From Hymenobacter mellowenesis (GTDB taxonomy: Bacteria > Bacteroidota > Bacteroidia > Cytophagales > Hymenobacteraceae), in assembly GCF_030581005.1 (NCBI RefSeq), contig NZ_JAUQSX010000008.1, positions 186,001 through 250,000 on the forward strand: a stretch of 64,000 nucleotides of DNA, in the 5' to 3' direction. Position 1 is the first letter of the stretch, and every line of letters starts with the position of its first letter. The position numbers and the translations under genes are program-made. A model generated the notes under the pieces. It was given only the letters and a program-made list of their open reading frames with translations, was not told where the DNA came from and searched no databases. Below, one piece after another: positions 49,725-58,210 of the stretch.

Positions 49725-51485
49725 TCATTCCACCACCAGCCGCTGGGCCAGGGTACCGGCTCGCACGAGGTAGAGGCCCGGGGGCAATGCAGCCGGCAGG
49801 GCCAGTTGCAGAGCACCCTGCGCAGATAAGGCGCCTTTCAACACTATCCGGCCCAGCGCGTCCAGCACCTGCACGGCCTGCCCAGGTGGCAGACCTTCCA
49901 CCGTGACGACCGAGCGGGCCGGGTTGGGGTACAGGGCAAAGGGCGCCTGACCCGCCGAGGGCCGGGCCGCCAGCGGACCGCCGGACAGCCGGGCCAGATA
50001 ACCACCGCTCGTTACTGTGAATGTGCCAAATTGCGCGCTACCACCATAAGAACTTGTTCCGGCAAAGTGTAAGCGGTTGCCTGCGTCCAAGGCCAAAGTC
50101 GTTACGTCGTCTTGGTCCGGCCCACCAGCACGCAAGGCCCATTGCCATCCACCAACAGTATCAAGCGCCGCAACCACAATATCATATTTGCCGGCACTGA
50201 CCAAGGCTGTGGTGCCAAAACGACTGCCACCGGCACTGGGCGTGCCGGGGTCTAGCTGCGAACCCCGGCCGAAGATGCCGGCTGCGTATACCCGGCTACC
50301 ACGCACAGCAATGCGATTTAATTCTTCGCCATCCACGCTACCGCCGCGCACAGCCCATTGCCAAGCACCGGTGGCCGCGTTAAGCCGGGCCACGAAGGCG
50401 TCATCGTTTTGAATGGAGCCCAACGCGGGACCTTGGTAGGTGCCGCTGGTGTTGGTGAGGGTGGTGGCGCCAAATCTGGCCGTGGCCCCGCTGAAGTTGC
50501 CGCACGCATACAAGTGCCCGCGGTCGTCGGTCGCCAAGCCCCTGCAGACGGTGCCACCAAAGCCGCCTGGAAATGTACCGGTACCAGAGGTGCCGGGCAG
50601 GGCCTGCGCCCACTGCCAGACGCCGAGGCGGTTGATTTTGGCGATGTAGCTGCCGCGCTGCTGGGTGAGGGGAAACAAGGAAGAGAAGGCGATGCCCGAG
50701 CCAAAATCGCCGGTGAGGTAAGCGTTGCCTTGCGCGTCGGCGGCCAGGTCGGCCACGGTGCCGTGGCCGGTGCTCACGGCCCAGCCCCAGGCGCCGGTGG
50801 CCGCGTCGAGGCGGGCGACGAAGAGGTCGGTGCCGCGGCCCACGTTTTGCAGCACGGTGGCGCCCACGGGCAGAGAGGGCCCGTCGAAGGTGCCGGCCAC
50901 GAGCACGCCGCCGGCCCCGTCGGGGGCCACGGCCCGGCCAGAATCCCGGCCGGTGTTGGCGTTGCCAAAGCCGGCCTGCTGCACCCACAGCCAGGCCCCG
51001 GTGGTGCCGTCGAGCTTGGCCATAAGCACGTCGGAGTAGCCGGCCGAGGTGAGGGTGGTATTCCCGAAGGTGGCCGGCACACTGCCCGAACTCTGCGCGA
51101 ACGAGCCCACGGCGTACACCTGCCCCTGCGCGTCGAGGGCCACGTCGGCGAATTGGTCGCCCTCGGCACTGCCGCCGCCGCTGGCCCAGAGCCAGGCCCC
51201 GGCGGCGTCGCGCTTGGCAACGAAGGCGTCGTAGGAACCCGTTCCCGTCAGGGTGGTGCCGCCGAATCGCACCGAGCCGCTGAATAGGCCCACCACGTAA
51301 GTGTTACCCAGCGCGTCGGCCCGCACCCGGTTGACACTGGCGTAGCTGCCGGGCGCCAGGCCCACGCCGCACTCGCCCGCTTGGTCGAACGTGGGCGCTT
51401 GGCCGCGGGCCGAGTTAATCAGGCCGAGCAGCAGGCCCATGCCCAGCATGAGCACCGACGGAGAGAACCGGAAGCATCTTTCCAT
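49725..51485 (-). CDS. T9SS-sorted surface protein with repeated beta-propeller-like units
   Basis: 586 residues from ATG 51485 (signal peptide ...VLMLGMGLLLGLINSARG). The body is made of about seven units of roughly 55-65 residues with the pattern DAFVAxxDAATGAWxWA ... DAQGNxYVxGxFxGSxxFG (for example DALGNTYVVGLFSGSVRFGG, DAFVAKRDAAGAWLWASGGG), the SBBP-like repeat of Bacteroidota. The C-terminal about 80 residues are a type A sorting domain (FALYPNPARSVVTVEGLPPG, LPPGLYLVRAGTLAQRLVVE). It should be exported by type IX secretion to the surface. No catalytic residues seen. Confidence 0.85.
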   Translation of the reverse strand: MERCFRFSPSVLMLGMGLLLGLINSARGQAPTFDQAGECGVGLAPGSYASVNRVRADALGNTYVVGLFSGSVRFGGTTLTGTGSYDAFVAKRDAAGAWLWASGGGSAEGDQFADVALDAQGQVYAVGSFAQSSGSVPATFGNTTLTSAGYSDVLMAKLDGTTGAWLWVQQAGFGNANTGRDSGRAVAPDGAGGVLVAGTFDGPSLPVGATVLQNVGRGTDLFVARLDAATGAWGWAVSTGHGTVADLAADAQGNAYLTGDFGSGIAFSSLFPLTQQRGSYIAKINRLGVWQWAQALPGTSGTGTFPGGFGGTVCRGLATDDRGHLYACGNFSGATARFGATTLTNTSGTYQGPALGSIQNDDAFVARLNAATGAWQWAVRGGSVDGEELNRIAVRGSRVYAAGIFGRGSQLDPGTPSAGGSRFGTTALVSAGKYDIVVAALDTVGGWQWALRAGGPDQDDVTTLALDAGNRLHFAGTSSYGGSAQFGTFTVTSGGYLARLSGGPLAARPSAGQAPFALYPNPARSVVTVEGLPPGQAVQVLDALGRIVLKGALSAQGALQLALPAALPPGLYLVRAGTLAQRLVVE

Positions 51486-51538
51486 AGCAAAGGGGGCAAC
51501 CAGCGGTTTAAGCAGAAGTTCCTTGATGGCCAACTTGC

Positions 51539-51568
51539 TAAATGTAGCAGGAATGCATCTATTTGCAA
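51539..51568 (-). promoter_or_regulatory. Probable promoter of the SBBP-like surface-protein gene
   Basis: On the minus strand TTG (51568-51566), a 19-nt spacer and TACATTTA (51546-51539) fit the Bacteroidota -33/-7 pattern, about 54 nt upstream of the ATG at 51485. Confidence 0.5.
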
Positions 51569-51635
51569 GCGCCCCTTCTCTGGATGCCCCATTGTGCTAC
51601 CCTCAACATTTCGCCCCGCGCGGGGTTGCTACGCC

Positions 51636-53042
51636 ATGCCCGAAACCGCTCCCCTCACCCCCGCCGACCTCGCCCCCGTCACCGCCTTCGCCGGCCTGCC
51701 CGCCGAAACGCTGGCCTGGCTGCTCGCCCACGGCGAGGGCCGGGCCTATGCCCCCGGCGAAGTCCTGTTCGAGCCCGGCGCCCCGGCCGAGCTGATGACG
51801 GCCATCATCCGGGGCGGCATCCAGTTCTACGCTGTGAAGGGCGCCCAGCGCGACCCCATTTTCCGGGCCGAGGCCGGGCAGGTGACGGGCGTGCTGCCCT
51901 ACTCGCGGCTGCGCGTCATTGCGGGCCAGGGCGTGGCCGTGGGCGACACCCTGCTCTACACCCTGCACCGCGACCAGTTCCCCGCCCTGGAGCAGGCCAG
52001 CCCCGAGCTCACCCAGCGCCTGGTGGCCGTGATGAACGACCGCAGCCGCGACCAGGTGCGCGCCCAGGAGCGCGACGACAAGCTGCGCGCCCTGGGCAAG
52101 CTCTCGGCCGGCCTGGCCCACGAGCTCAACAACCCCGCCGCCGCCATCGCGCGCGCCGCCCAGGCCCTGGCCCAGCGCGCCGCGGCCAAACCGGCGTTGT
52201 TTGTGGAGCTGGTGGGCCACTGCCCCACGCCCGAGGCCATGCGCGCCCTCACGGCGCTGGCCGTGCCCGGCGCGGCCCCCGCGCCCACCTCGGCCCTGGA
52301 GCGGGCCAACCGCGAAGACGAGTTGGCCGACTGGCTCACCGAGCAGGGGGCGCCCGACGGCTACCACCTGGCCCCCGCCCTGCTCGAAGCCGGCGTGACC
52401 GTAGAAACCCTGGCGCCCGTGGCGGCGCTGCTGCCGCCCGCCGCCCGCCCGGCCGCCTTCGCCTGGCTCGAAGGCCAGCTCACCACCATGCAGCTGGTGC
52501 GCGACGTGCAGGAGGCCGGCGGGCGCATCAGCAAGCTGGTGGCCGACGTGAAAACCTACTCGCACATGGACCGCGCCGGCGGCGTCGAGCGGCTCGACGT
52601 CACGGCCGGCCTCGAAAGCACCCTCAACATGCTGGGCTTCCAACTGCGCCAGAAAAACGTGCGCCTCACCCGCGACTACGCGGCGGAGCTGCCCCCGATT
52701 CGCGGCCAGGTCAGCAGCCTCAACCAGGTGTGGACCAACCTGCTCGACAACGCCATTGACGCCCTGCCCGCGCAGGGCGGCGAAATCACGCTCCGCACCC
52801 GGCGCGAGGGTGATTTCGTGCGCGTGTTTCTGATTGACAACGGCAGCGGCATCCCGGCCGAGGTTTTGCCGCACATCTTTGAGCCCTTCTACACCACCAA
52901 GCAAGCCGGCGACGGCTCCGGCCTGGGGCTCGATATTGCGCAGCGCATCATTCATCAGCACGATGGCCGGCTAGAGGTTGATTCCCGGCCGGGCCATACC
53001 GAGTTTTGCGCCTGGCTGCCGGTAGCGGGGGCGCAGGCGTAG
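51636..53042 (+). CDS. Histidine kinase with N-terminal cyclic-nucleotide-binding-like domain
   Basis: 468 residues, no membrane segment, so cytosolic. Residues of about 10-135 resemble a cNMP-binding/CRP-like beta-roll (LTPADLAPVTAFAGLPAETL, GRAYAPGEVLFEPGAPAELM). HisKA motif LGKLSAGLAHELNNPAAAIA with phospho-acceptor His162. A long helical insert (about 185-310) separates it from the catalytic domain: N box NQVWTNLLDNAIDALPAQ, G1 DNGSGIPAEVLP, F box HIFEPFYTTKQAGDGSGLGL. Start ATG 51636 is preceded by a divergent promoter region. The receiver-oxidoreductase gene lies 157 nt downstream on the same strand and is the obvious phosphorylation target. Confidence 0.87.
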   Translation: MPETAPLTPADLAPVTAFAGLPAETLAWLLAHGEGRAYAPGEVLFEPGAPAELMTAIIRGGIQFYAVKGAQRDPIFRAEAGQVTGVLPYSRLRVIAGQGVAVGDTLLYTLHRDQFPALEQASPELTQRLVAVMNDRSRDQVRAQERDDKLRALGKLSAGLAHELNNPAAAIARAAQALAQRAAAKPALFVELVGHCPTPEAMRALTALAVPGAAPAPTSALERANREDELADWLTEQGAPDGYHLAPALLEAGVTVETLAPVAALLPPAARPAAFAWLEGQLTTMQLVRDVQEAGGRISKLVADVKTYSHMDRAGGVERLDVTAGLESTLNMLGFQLRQKNVRLTRDYAAELPPIRGQVSSLNQVWTNLLDNAIDALPAQGGEITLRTRREGDFVRVFLIDNGSGIPAEVLPHIFEPFYTTKQAGDGSGLGLDIAQRIIHQHDGRLEVDSRPGHTEFCAWLPVAGAQA

Positions 53043-53054
53043 GCGGCGCAGGCC

Positions 53055-53171
53055 GGGGCGCCTCACCCCCGGCCCCTCTCCCAAGGGAGAGGGGAGCCTG
53101 ATGTTATTTGTCAGAAATAAGTCCGGTTCCCCCTCTCCCTTGGGAGAGGGGGTCAGGGGGTGAGGCGCCCC
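53055..53171. repeat. Palindromic intergenic element, family B (GCGCCTCACCCCCGG)
   Basis: Arms 53055-53094 and 53129-53171 are inverted (GGGGCGCCTCACCCCCGG and complement, few mismatches) with a 34-nt loop. It fills most of the gap between the kinase gene and the receiver-oxidoreductase gene. Confidence 0.94.
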
Positions 53172-53199
53172 GTCAGAACATTCTAAAACATCATCCCCC

Positions 53200-54858
53200 A
53201 TGGCCACCCCCAAACCCATTATTCTCGCCGTCGATGACGACCCGCAGGTGCTGGCCGCCATCGCGCGCGACCTGCGCCAGGAGTTCGCCCAGAACTACCG
53301 CATCCTGCGCGTGGGCTCCGGCCCCGAAGCCCTCGAAACCATCCAGGAGCTGCACGCCAAGGAAGAGCCGCTGGCCCTCATTCTGGCCGACCAGCGCATG
53401 CCCGAACTCGAAGGCGTGGAGCTGCTCACGGCCTCGCGTGAGTTTTTCCCCGACGCCAAGCGCGTGCTGCTCACGGCCTACGCCGACACCGAAGCGGCCG
53501 TGCGCGCCATCAACTCGGCCCGGCTCGACCACTACCTGATGAAGCCCTGGGACCCGCCCGAAACCCTGCTCTACCCCACCCTGCACGACCTGCTGGCCGC
53601 CTGGCAGGCCAGCAACAAGCCGCGCTACGATGGCATCCGGCTCATCGGGTTTCAATGGTCGCCGCTCTCGCACGAGCTCAAGGACTTCCTCAGCGGCTAC
53701 ATGGTGGGCTACCAGTGGCTCGACTACGAAACCAGTCCCGAAGCCCAGGCCCTGGTCAAAGCCAAAGGCTTCGACTCGACGGATTTGCCGCTCATCATCT
53801 GCGCCGACGGCAAGGCCGTGGCCAACCCCAGCAAGGCCGACCTGGCCAACCACCTCAACATCGCCAACCAGCCGCTGCAGGACATGTACGACGTGGTGGT
53901 GGTGGGCGCCGGCCCCAGCGGCCTGGCCGCGGCCGTGTACGGCGCCAGCGAGGGCCTGCGCACGCTCATCATCGAGCGGCAGACGCCCGGCGGGCAGGCC
54001 GGCACCAGCTCGCGCATCGAAAACTACCTGGGCTTCCCCACCGGCCTGAGCGGCGCCGAGCTGGCCCACCGCGCCTGGACCCAGGCCGTGCGCCTCGGTG
54101 CCGAGTTCCTGGCCCCGCAGGAAGTCACCAACCTCTGCATTCAGGACGGCTACAAGGTCCTCACCCTCGGCGACGGCCGCGAGGTGAAAACCAAGGCCGT
54201 GGTGCTCACCACCGGCGTCAGCTACCGCACCCTCGACGTACCGGGCATGGACCGCCTCAGCGGCGCGGGCGTGTACTACGGCGCCGCCCGCACCGAGGCC
54301 CGCAGCTGCGACGAGCAGGACGTGTACATCGTGGGCGGCGGCAACTCGGCCGGGCAGGCGGCCATGTACCTGGCCACCTACGCCCGCAACGTTTACATCG
54401 TCATTCGCGGGGCCAACCTAGCCGCCAGCATGTCGGCGTATTTGATTGAGCAGATTCGCACCACGCCCAACATCGTGCTCATGCCCTTCTCCCAAATCAA
54501 GGAAGTGTGCGGCCAGGACCACCTCGAAGCCGTGATGGTGGACGTGAACGGCACCGTGGAAAAGCGCGAGGCCCGGGCCCTGTTCGTCTTCATCGGCGCC
54601 AAGCCCAGCACCGAATGGGTGTGCGACCAGGTGGTGTGCGACGGCAAAGGCTTCGTCCTCACCGGCCGCGACCTGGTGACGGACCCGCGCTATCCCCAAA
54701 TCTGGCACAAGGAGCGGGAGCCCTACCTGCTCGAAACCTGCGTGCCCGGCATCTTCTCGGCCGGCGACAGCCGCGCCGGCGCCATGGCCCGCGTGGCCTC
54801 GGCCGTGGGCGAGGGCAGCATGGCCATCAAGTTCGTGCACCAGTACCTGGATGAGTAA
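53200..54858 (+). CDS. Response-regulator receiver / glutaredoxin-like / thioredoxin-reductase-like fusion
   Basis: 552 residues, cytosolic. Residues 1-125 are a receiver domain with acidic pocket Asp12-Asp14, phospho-acceptor Asp64 (ILADQRMPEL), Thr92 (LTAYADTE) and Lys115 (LMKPWDPP). About 145-222 resemble a glutaredoxin-like fold (RLIGFQWSPLSHELKDFL, LPLIICADGKAVANPSKADL) but lack the CxxC pair. About 229-552 are a thioredoxin-reductase-like flavoprotein: FAD motif YDVVVVGAGPSGLAAAVYGA, NAD(P) motif VYIVGGGNSAGQAAMYLA and C-terminal GIFSAGDSRAGAMARVASAV. The usual CxxC of thioredoxin reductase is replaced by a lone Cys370 (TEARSCDEQD). Genome annotations have similar fusions under the name response regulator/thioredoxin-disulfide reductase; function is untested as far as I know. 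Confidence 0.88.
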   Translation: MATPKPIILAVDDDPQVLAAIARDLRQEFAQNYRILRVGSGPEALETIQELHAKEEPLALILADQRMPELEGVELLTASREFFPDAKRVLLTAYADTEAAVRAINSARLDHYLMKPWDPPETLLYPTLHDLLAAWQASNKPRYDGIRLIGFQWSPLSHELKDFLSGYMVGYQWLDYETSPEAQALVKAKGFDSTDLPLIICADGKAVANPSKADLANHLNIANQPLQDMYDVVVVGAGPSGLAAAVYGASEGLRTLIIERQTPGGQAGTSSRIENYLGFPTGLSGAELAHRAWTQAVRLGAEFLAPQEVTNLCIQDGYKVLTLGDGREVKTKAVVLTTGVSYRTLDVPGMDRLSGAGVYYGAARTEARSCDEQDVYIVGGGNSAGQAAMYLATYARNVYIVIRGANLAASMSAYLIEQIRTTPNIVLMPFSQIKEVCGQDHLEAVMVDVNGTVEKREARALFVFIGAKPSTEWVCDQVVCDGKGFVLTGRDLVTDPRYPQIWHKEREPYLLETCVPGIFSAGDSRAGAMARVASAVGEGSMAIKFVHQYLDE

Positions 54859-54860
54859 AA

Positions 54861-54948
54861 TTAGGGCAGGAGGGTAAGAGGGTAAGGGGGTAGGAGTTTG
54901 AATAGCACACAACTCCTCCCCCCCTACCCTCTTACCCTCCTGCCCTAA
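54861..54948. repeat. Palindromic intergenic element, family C (TTAGGGCAGGAGGG)
   Basis: Arms 54861-54898 and 54911-54948 are inverted copies (38 nt, few mismatches), loop 12 nt. It fills the gap between the fusion gene and the converging rfbA. The other copy is at 25618-25706. Confidence 0.93.
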
Positions 54949-54953
54949 AAACC

Positions 54954-55832
54954 CTACTCCTCCAGCATCAGCTGCTCGGGCAGGTTCATCAGGTAGTCGC
55001 CGTAGCCGCTTTTGCGGAGCGGGGCGGCTATGGCCCGGAGCTGGTCGGCATCGATAAAGCCCTGGCGGTAGGCGGCTTCCTCGATGGAGCCCACTTTCAG
55101 GCCCTGGCGCTGCTCGATGACTTTTACGAACTCGCCGGCCTGCATCAGGCTCTCGAAGGTGCCGGTATCGAGCCAGGCGGTGCCGCGGCCCAGGATGCCC
55201 ACTTTGAGCGTGCCGCGGCGCAGGTACTCACGGTTCACGTCGGTGATTTCGTATTCGCCGCGCGGGCTCATTTCCAGGTTTTTGGCGATTTCCACCACGT
55301 CGTTGTCGTAGAAATACAGGCCCGGCACGGCGTAGTTGCTCTTGGGCTGGGCCGGCTTTTCCTCGATGCTGAGGGCCTTCTTGTTCTCGTCGAATTCCAC
55401 CACGCCGTAGCGCTCAGGGTCGTGCACGTGGTAGGCAAACACCACCCCGCCCTGCGGGTCGTTGTTGGCCTTGAGCAATTCCGAGAGGCCGGCGCCATAG
55501 AAAATGTTGTCGCCGAGCACCAGCGCCACCTTGTCCTGGCCGATGAAATCAGCGCCCAGCACGAAGGCTTGCGCGAGGCCGTTGGGCACCTCCTGCACCA
55601 CGTACTGGAAATCGCAGCCCAGGCTTTTGCCATCACCGAGCAGCTTTTTAAACTGCGCCTGGTCGTGGGGCGTGGTGATAATCAATACTTCCCGGATGCC
55701 GGCCGACAGCAGAATCGACAGCGGGTAGTAAATCATCGGCTTGTCGTACACGGGCATGAGTTGCTTCGAGACGGCCAGCGTGAGCGGGTGCAGGCGGGTG
55801 CCGGAGCCGCCGGCGAGGATAATACCTTTCAT
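54954..55832 (-). CDS. rfbA: Glucose-1-phosphate thymidylyltransferase RfbA
   Basis: 292 residues. Nucleotidyltransferase signature [20 protein letters not shown] at the N-terminus, then [38 protein letters not shown] and a C-terminal [27 protein letters not shown]. It makes dTDP-glucose, the first step of dTDP-sugar synthesis. rfbB is two genes upstream; rfbC and rfbD (needed for dTDP-rhamnose) are not in the window. Confidence 0.96.
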   Translation of the reverse strand: MKGIILAGGSGTRLHPLTLAVSKQLMPVYDKPMIYYPLSILLSAGIREVLIITTPHDQAQFKKLLGDGKSLGCDFQYVVQEVPNGLAQAFVLGADFIGQDKVALVLGDNIFYGAGLSELLKANNDPQGGVVFAYHVHDPERYGVVEFDENKKALSIEEKPAQPKSNYAVPGLYFYDNDVVEIAKNLEMSPRGEYEITDVNREYLRRGTLKVGILGRGTAWLDTGTFESLMQAGEFVKVIEQRQGLKVGSIEEAAYRQGFIDADQLRAIAAPLRKSGYGDYLMNLPEQLMLEE

Positions 55833-55841
55833 AGTACTTCT

Positions 55842-55944
55842 GTCATCCTGAGCGTAGCGAAGGACCTTATCACGTCTGCGCTACAGTGAGTAAGTAAACC
55901 TGACGAAGGCAGCCGTGATAAGATGCTTCCTTCGTCAGCATGAC
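55842..55944. repeat. Hybrid palindromic element, family A
   Basis: The left arm (GTCATCCTGAGCGTAGCGAA, 55842-55874, ending in CCTTATCACG) belongs to the CCTGA/GGACC subtype. The right arm (55914-55944, CGTGATAAGATGCTTCCTTC, then CAGCATGAC) combines the GTGATAAG of that subtype with GATGCTTC of others, so the pairing is only partial. Confidence 0.8.
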
Positions 55945-55950
55945 AACGAT

Positions 55951-56958
55951 TTAGTTGCGTTCCTGAATAAACGCTTGGTTGGCCTTAAACCACGCCAGCG
56001 TCTGCCGCAAGCCCTCGCGGATGCGCACCTGCGGCTGGTAGCCCAGCAGGCGGTTGGCCTTCGAGATGTCGGCCAACGAGTCGCGGATGTCGCCGGCTCG
56101 GTCGGGGCCAAACTTCGGCGCCAAATCGGAGCCCGCTTCCTCGCGCAGGATGTCGTACATCTGCACCAGCGAGGTGCGGTCGCCCACGGCGATGTTGTAG
56201 ACCTGGCCCAAGGCCTCGGGGTTCTCCACCAGCGCGGCGCGGATGTTGGCCTCCACGCAGTTTTCCACGAAGGTGAAGTCGCGGGTCTGGCCGCCGTCGC
56301 CGTTCAGCGTAGGCGCCTCGTTGCGCAGAATGGCGTCGATGAACAGCGGAATCACGGCCGCGTAGGCCCCGCCCGGGTCCTGGCGCGGGCCGAAGATGTT
56401 GAAGTAGCGCAAACCCACGATTTCCATGCCGTAGGTGCGGGCAAAGACGTCGGCGTACAGCTCGTTGGCGTACTTGGTCACGGCATAGGGCGAGAGCGGC
56501 TTGCCGATGCGGTCTTCCACCTTGGGCAGGCCGGGGTGGTCGCCGTAGGTCGAGCTGCTGGCCGCGTACACGAAGCGCTTCACGCCCGCGTTTTTGGCGG
56601 CGGTCAGCATCTGCACGAAGCCGCCCACGTTCACGTCATTGGTCAGCACCGGGTCTTTGATGGAGCGCGGCACCGAGCCGAGGGCGGCCTCGTGCAGCAC
56701 CACGTCCACGCCCGCGCAGGCATTGGCGCAGGTGGCCGCGTCGCGGATGTCGCCGTCCAGGATTTCGAGGCGCGAATCGCCGGCGAACAGCGCCAGGTTT
56801 TTACGGAAGCCGTTGGAGTAGTTGTCCAGCGTCCGCACCTTCTTTACGCCGTATTTCAGCAGATACTCCACGATGTTGGAGCCAATGAAGCCCGCGCCGC
56901 CGGTAACGAGAAAGGTCAGATTATCGAGCGGCCGCTCGTGGAAAGGGTTTTCGTACAC
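55951..56958 (-). CDS. UDP-N-acetylglucosamine 4-epimerase-like SDR protein (WbpP type)
   Basis: 335 residues, GTG start at 56958 (an in-frame TAA lies 12 nt further up). Extended SDR: cofactor motif LVTGGAGFIGSNIVEYLLKY, catalytic YAVTKYANELYA (YxxxK) with Ser in YAASSSTYGDH, and the VPRSIKDPVLTNDVN segment typical of WbpP/group 3 epimerases. The enzyme interconverts UDP-GlcNAc and UDP-GalNAc. With the WbpO-like dehydrogenase it would lead to UDP-GalNAcA. Confidence 0.85.
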   Translation of the reverse strand: MYENPFHERPLDNLTFLVTGGAGFIGSNIVEYLLKYGVKKVRTLDNYSNGFRKNLALFAGDSRLEILDGDIRDAATCANACAGVDVVLHEAALGSVPRSIKDPVLTNDVNVGGFVQMLTAAKNAGVKRFVYAASSSTYGDHPGLPKVEDRIGKPLSPYAVTKYANELYADVFARTYGMEIVGLRYFNIFGPRQDPGGAYAAVIPLFIDAILRNEAPTLNGDGGQTRDFTFVENCVEANIRAALVENPEALGQVYNIAVGDRTSLVQMYDILREEAGSDLAPKFGPDRAGDIRDSLADISKANRLLGYQPQVRIREGLRQTLAWFKANQAFIQERN

Positions 56959-56976
56959 TTCGTTGAGTTAAAAATT

Positions 56977-57090
56977 AATCAGCACGTCATGCTGAGCGTA
57001 GCCGAAGCATCTCTACTGCTTTACTATTCAATTATTTTGGCGACGAAGCAGTAGAGATGCTTCGGCTACGCTCAGCATGACGTGCTGATT
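56977..57090. repeat. Palindromic intergenic element, family A, perfect 45-bp arms
   Basis: Arms 56977-57021 and 57046-57090 are perfect inverted copies (CTGAGCGTAGCCGAAGC core), loop 24 nt. The longest perfect palindrome in the window. Between wbpP-like and rfbB genes. Confidence 0.96.
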
Positions 57091-57096
57091 AGCGCC

Positions 57097-58152
57097 TTAG
57101 CGCCCCGCGTACTGCTTCTGGTTGTAGTCCTGATAGGCGCCGCTGGTCACGCTGTTGAGCCATTCTTCGTTTTCGAGGTACCAATCCACGGTCTGGGCTA
57201 GGCCTTGCTCGAAGGTCACGGAAGGCTTCCAGCCCAGCTCATTCATGATTTTCGAGGAGTCGATAGCGTAGCGCATATCGTGGCCGGCGCGGTCGGTCAC
57301 GAACTTGATGAGCTTACGCGAGGTGCCTTGCTCCTGCCCGGTTTTTTCGTCCACCACGTCGCAGAGCAGCTCGATGAGCTTGAGGTTCTGCCACTCGTTC
57401 ACGCCGCCGATGTTGTAGGTATCGCCGTTTTTGCCCTTATGGAACACTGCATCGATGGCCGTGGCGTGGTCTTTCACGAACAGCCAGTCGCGCACGTTCT
57501 CGCCCTTGCCGTACACGGGCACCGGCTGGCCGGTGCGCAGGCGGTGAATGGCCAACGGAATCAGCTTCTCGGGGAAGTGGTTGGGGCCGTAGTTGTTGGA
57601 GCAGTTGCTCAGCTTGATGGGCAGGCCGTAGGTGTGGTGCCAGGCGCGCACAAAGTGGTCCGACGAAGCCTTCGAGGCCGAGTAGGGCGAGCGGGGGTCG
57701 TAGCTAGTTTCTTCGGTGAACATCTCGGGGCCGAAATCCAGCGACCCGTACACTTCGTCGGTGCTCACGTGGTAGAACACGTGGCCCTCGTAGCCCTTGG
57801 GCTGCCACAGGTGGCGCGCCGCATTCAGCAGGTTCACCGTGCCGATAACGTTAGTTTTCACAAACGCCATAGGGTCGGTAATGCTGCGGTCGACGTGCGA
57901 CTCGGCCGCGAGGTGAATCACGGCGTCGGGCTCCTCGTTGGCAAACAGCTGGTCGATGAAGTTCTGGTCGGCAATGTCGCCTTTGATGAATTTGTAGTTC
58001 GACGCGTTTTCCACGTCGCGCAGGTTCTCCAGGTTGCCGGCGTACGTCAGCGCGTCAAGGTTGAGAATCTGGTACTCGGGGTACTTCGTCACGAACAGAC
58101 GAACAACGTGGGACCCAATGAAGCCGGCGCCGCCGGTGATGAGGATTTTCAT
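57097..58152 (-). CDS. rfbB: dTDP-glucose 4,6-dehydratase RfbB
   Basis: 351 residues from ATG 58152 (MKILITGGAGFIGSHVVRLF). Dehydratase marks: HLAAESHVDRSITDPMAFVK, STDEVYGSLDFGPEMF and YSASKASSDHFVRAWHHTYG (YxxxK). It converts dTDP-glucose to dTDP-4-keto-6-deoxyglucose using tightly bound NAD. Upstream in-frame ATGs lie in the repeat and the next gene and were rejected. Confidence 0.96.
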   Translation of the reverse strand: MKILITGGAGFIGSHVVRLFVTKYPEYQILNLDALTYAGNLENLRDVENASNYKFIKGDIADQNFIDQLFANEEPDAVIHLAAESHVDRSITDPMAFVKTNVIGTVNLLNAARHLWQPKGYEGHVFYHVSTDEVYGSLDFGPEMFTEETSYDPRSPYSASKASSDHFVRAWHHTYGLPIKLSNCSNNYGPNHFPEKLIPLAIHRLRTGQPVPVYGKGENVRDWLFVKDHATAIDAVFHKGKNGDTYNIGGVNEWQNLKLIELLCDVVDEKTGQEQGTSRKLIKFVTDRAGHDMRYAIDSSKIMNELGWKPSVTFEQGLAQTVDWYLENEEWLNSVTSGAYQDYNQKQYAGR

Positions 58153-58167
58153 AGGTTTGGGTGATTT

Positions 58168-58199
58168 GTCATGCTGAGCGCAGTCGAAGCATGACGTGC
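58168..58199. repeat. Truncated family A element (arms fused, loop lost)
   Basis: GTCATGCTGAGCGCAGTCGA runs directly into GCATGACGTGC: a left arm and only the last bases of the right arm, with the loop and most of the right arm absent. It looks like a collapsed copy between rfbB and galE. Confidence 0.8.
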
Positions 58200-58210
58200 T
58201 TTTTGATTTT

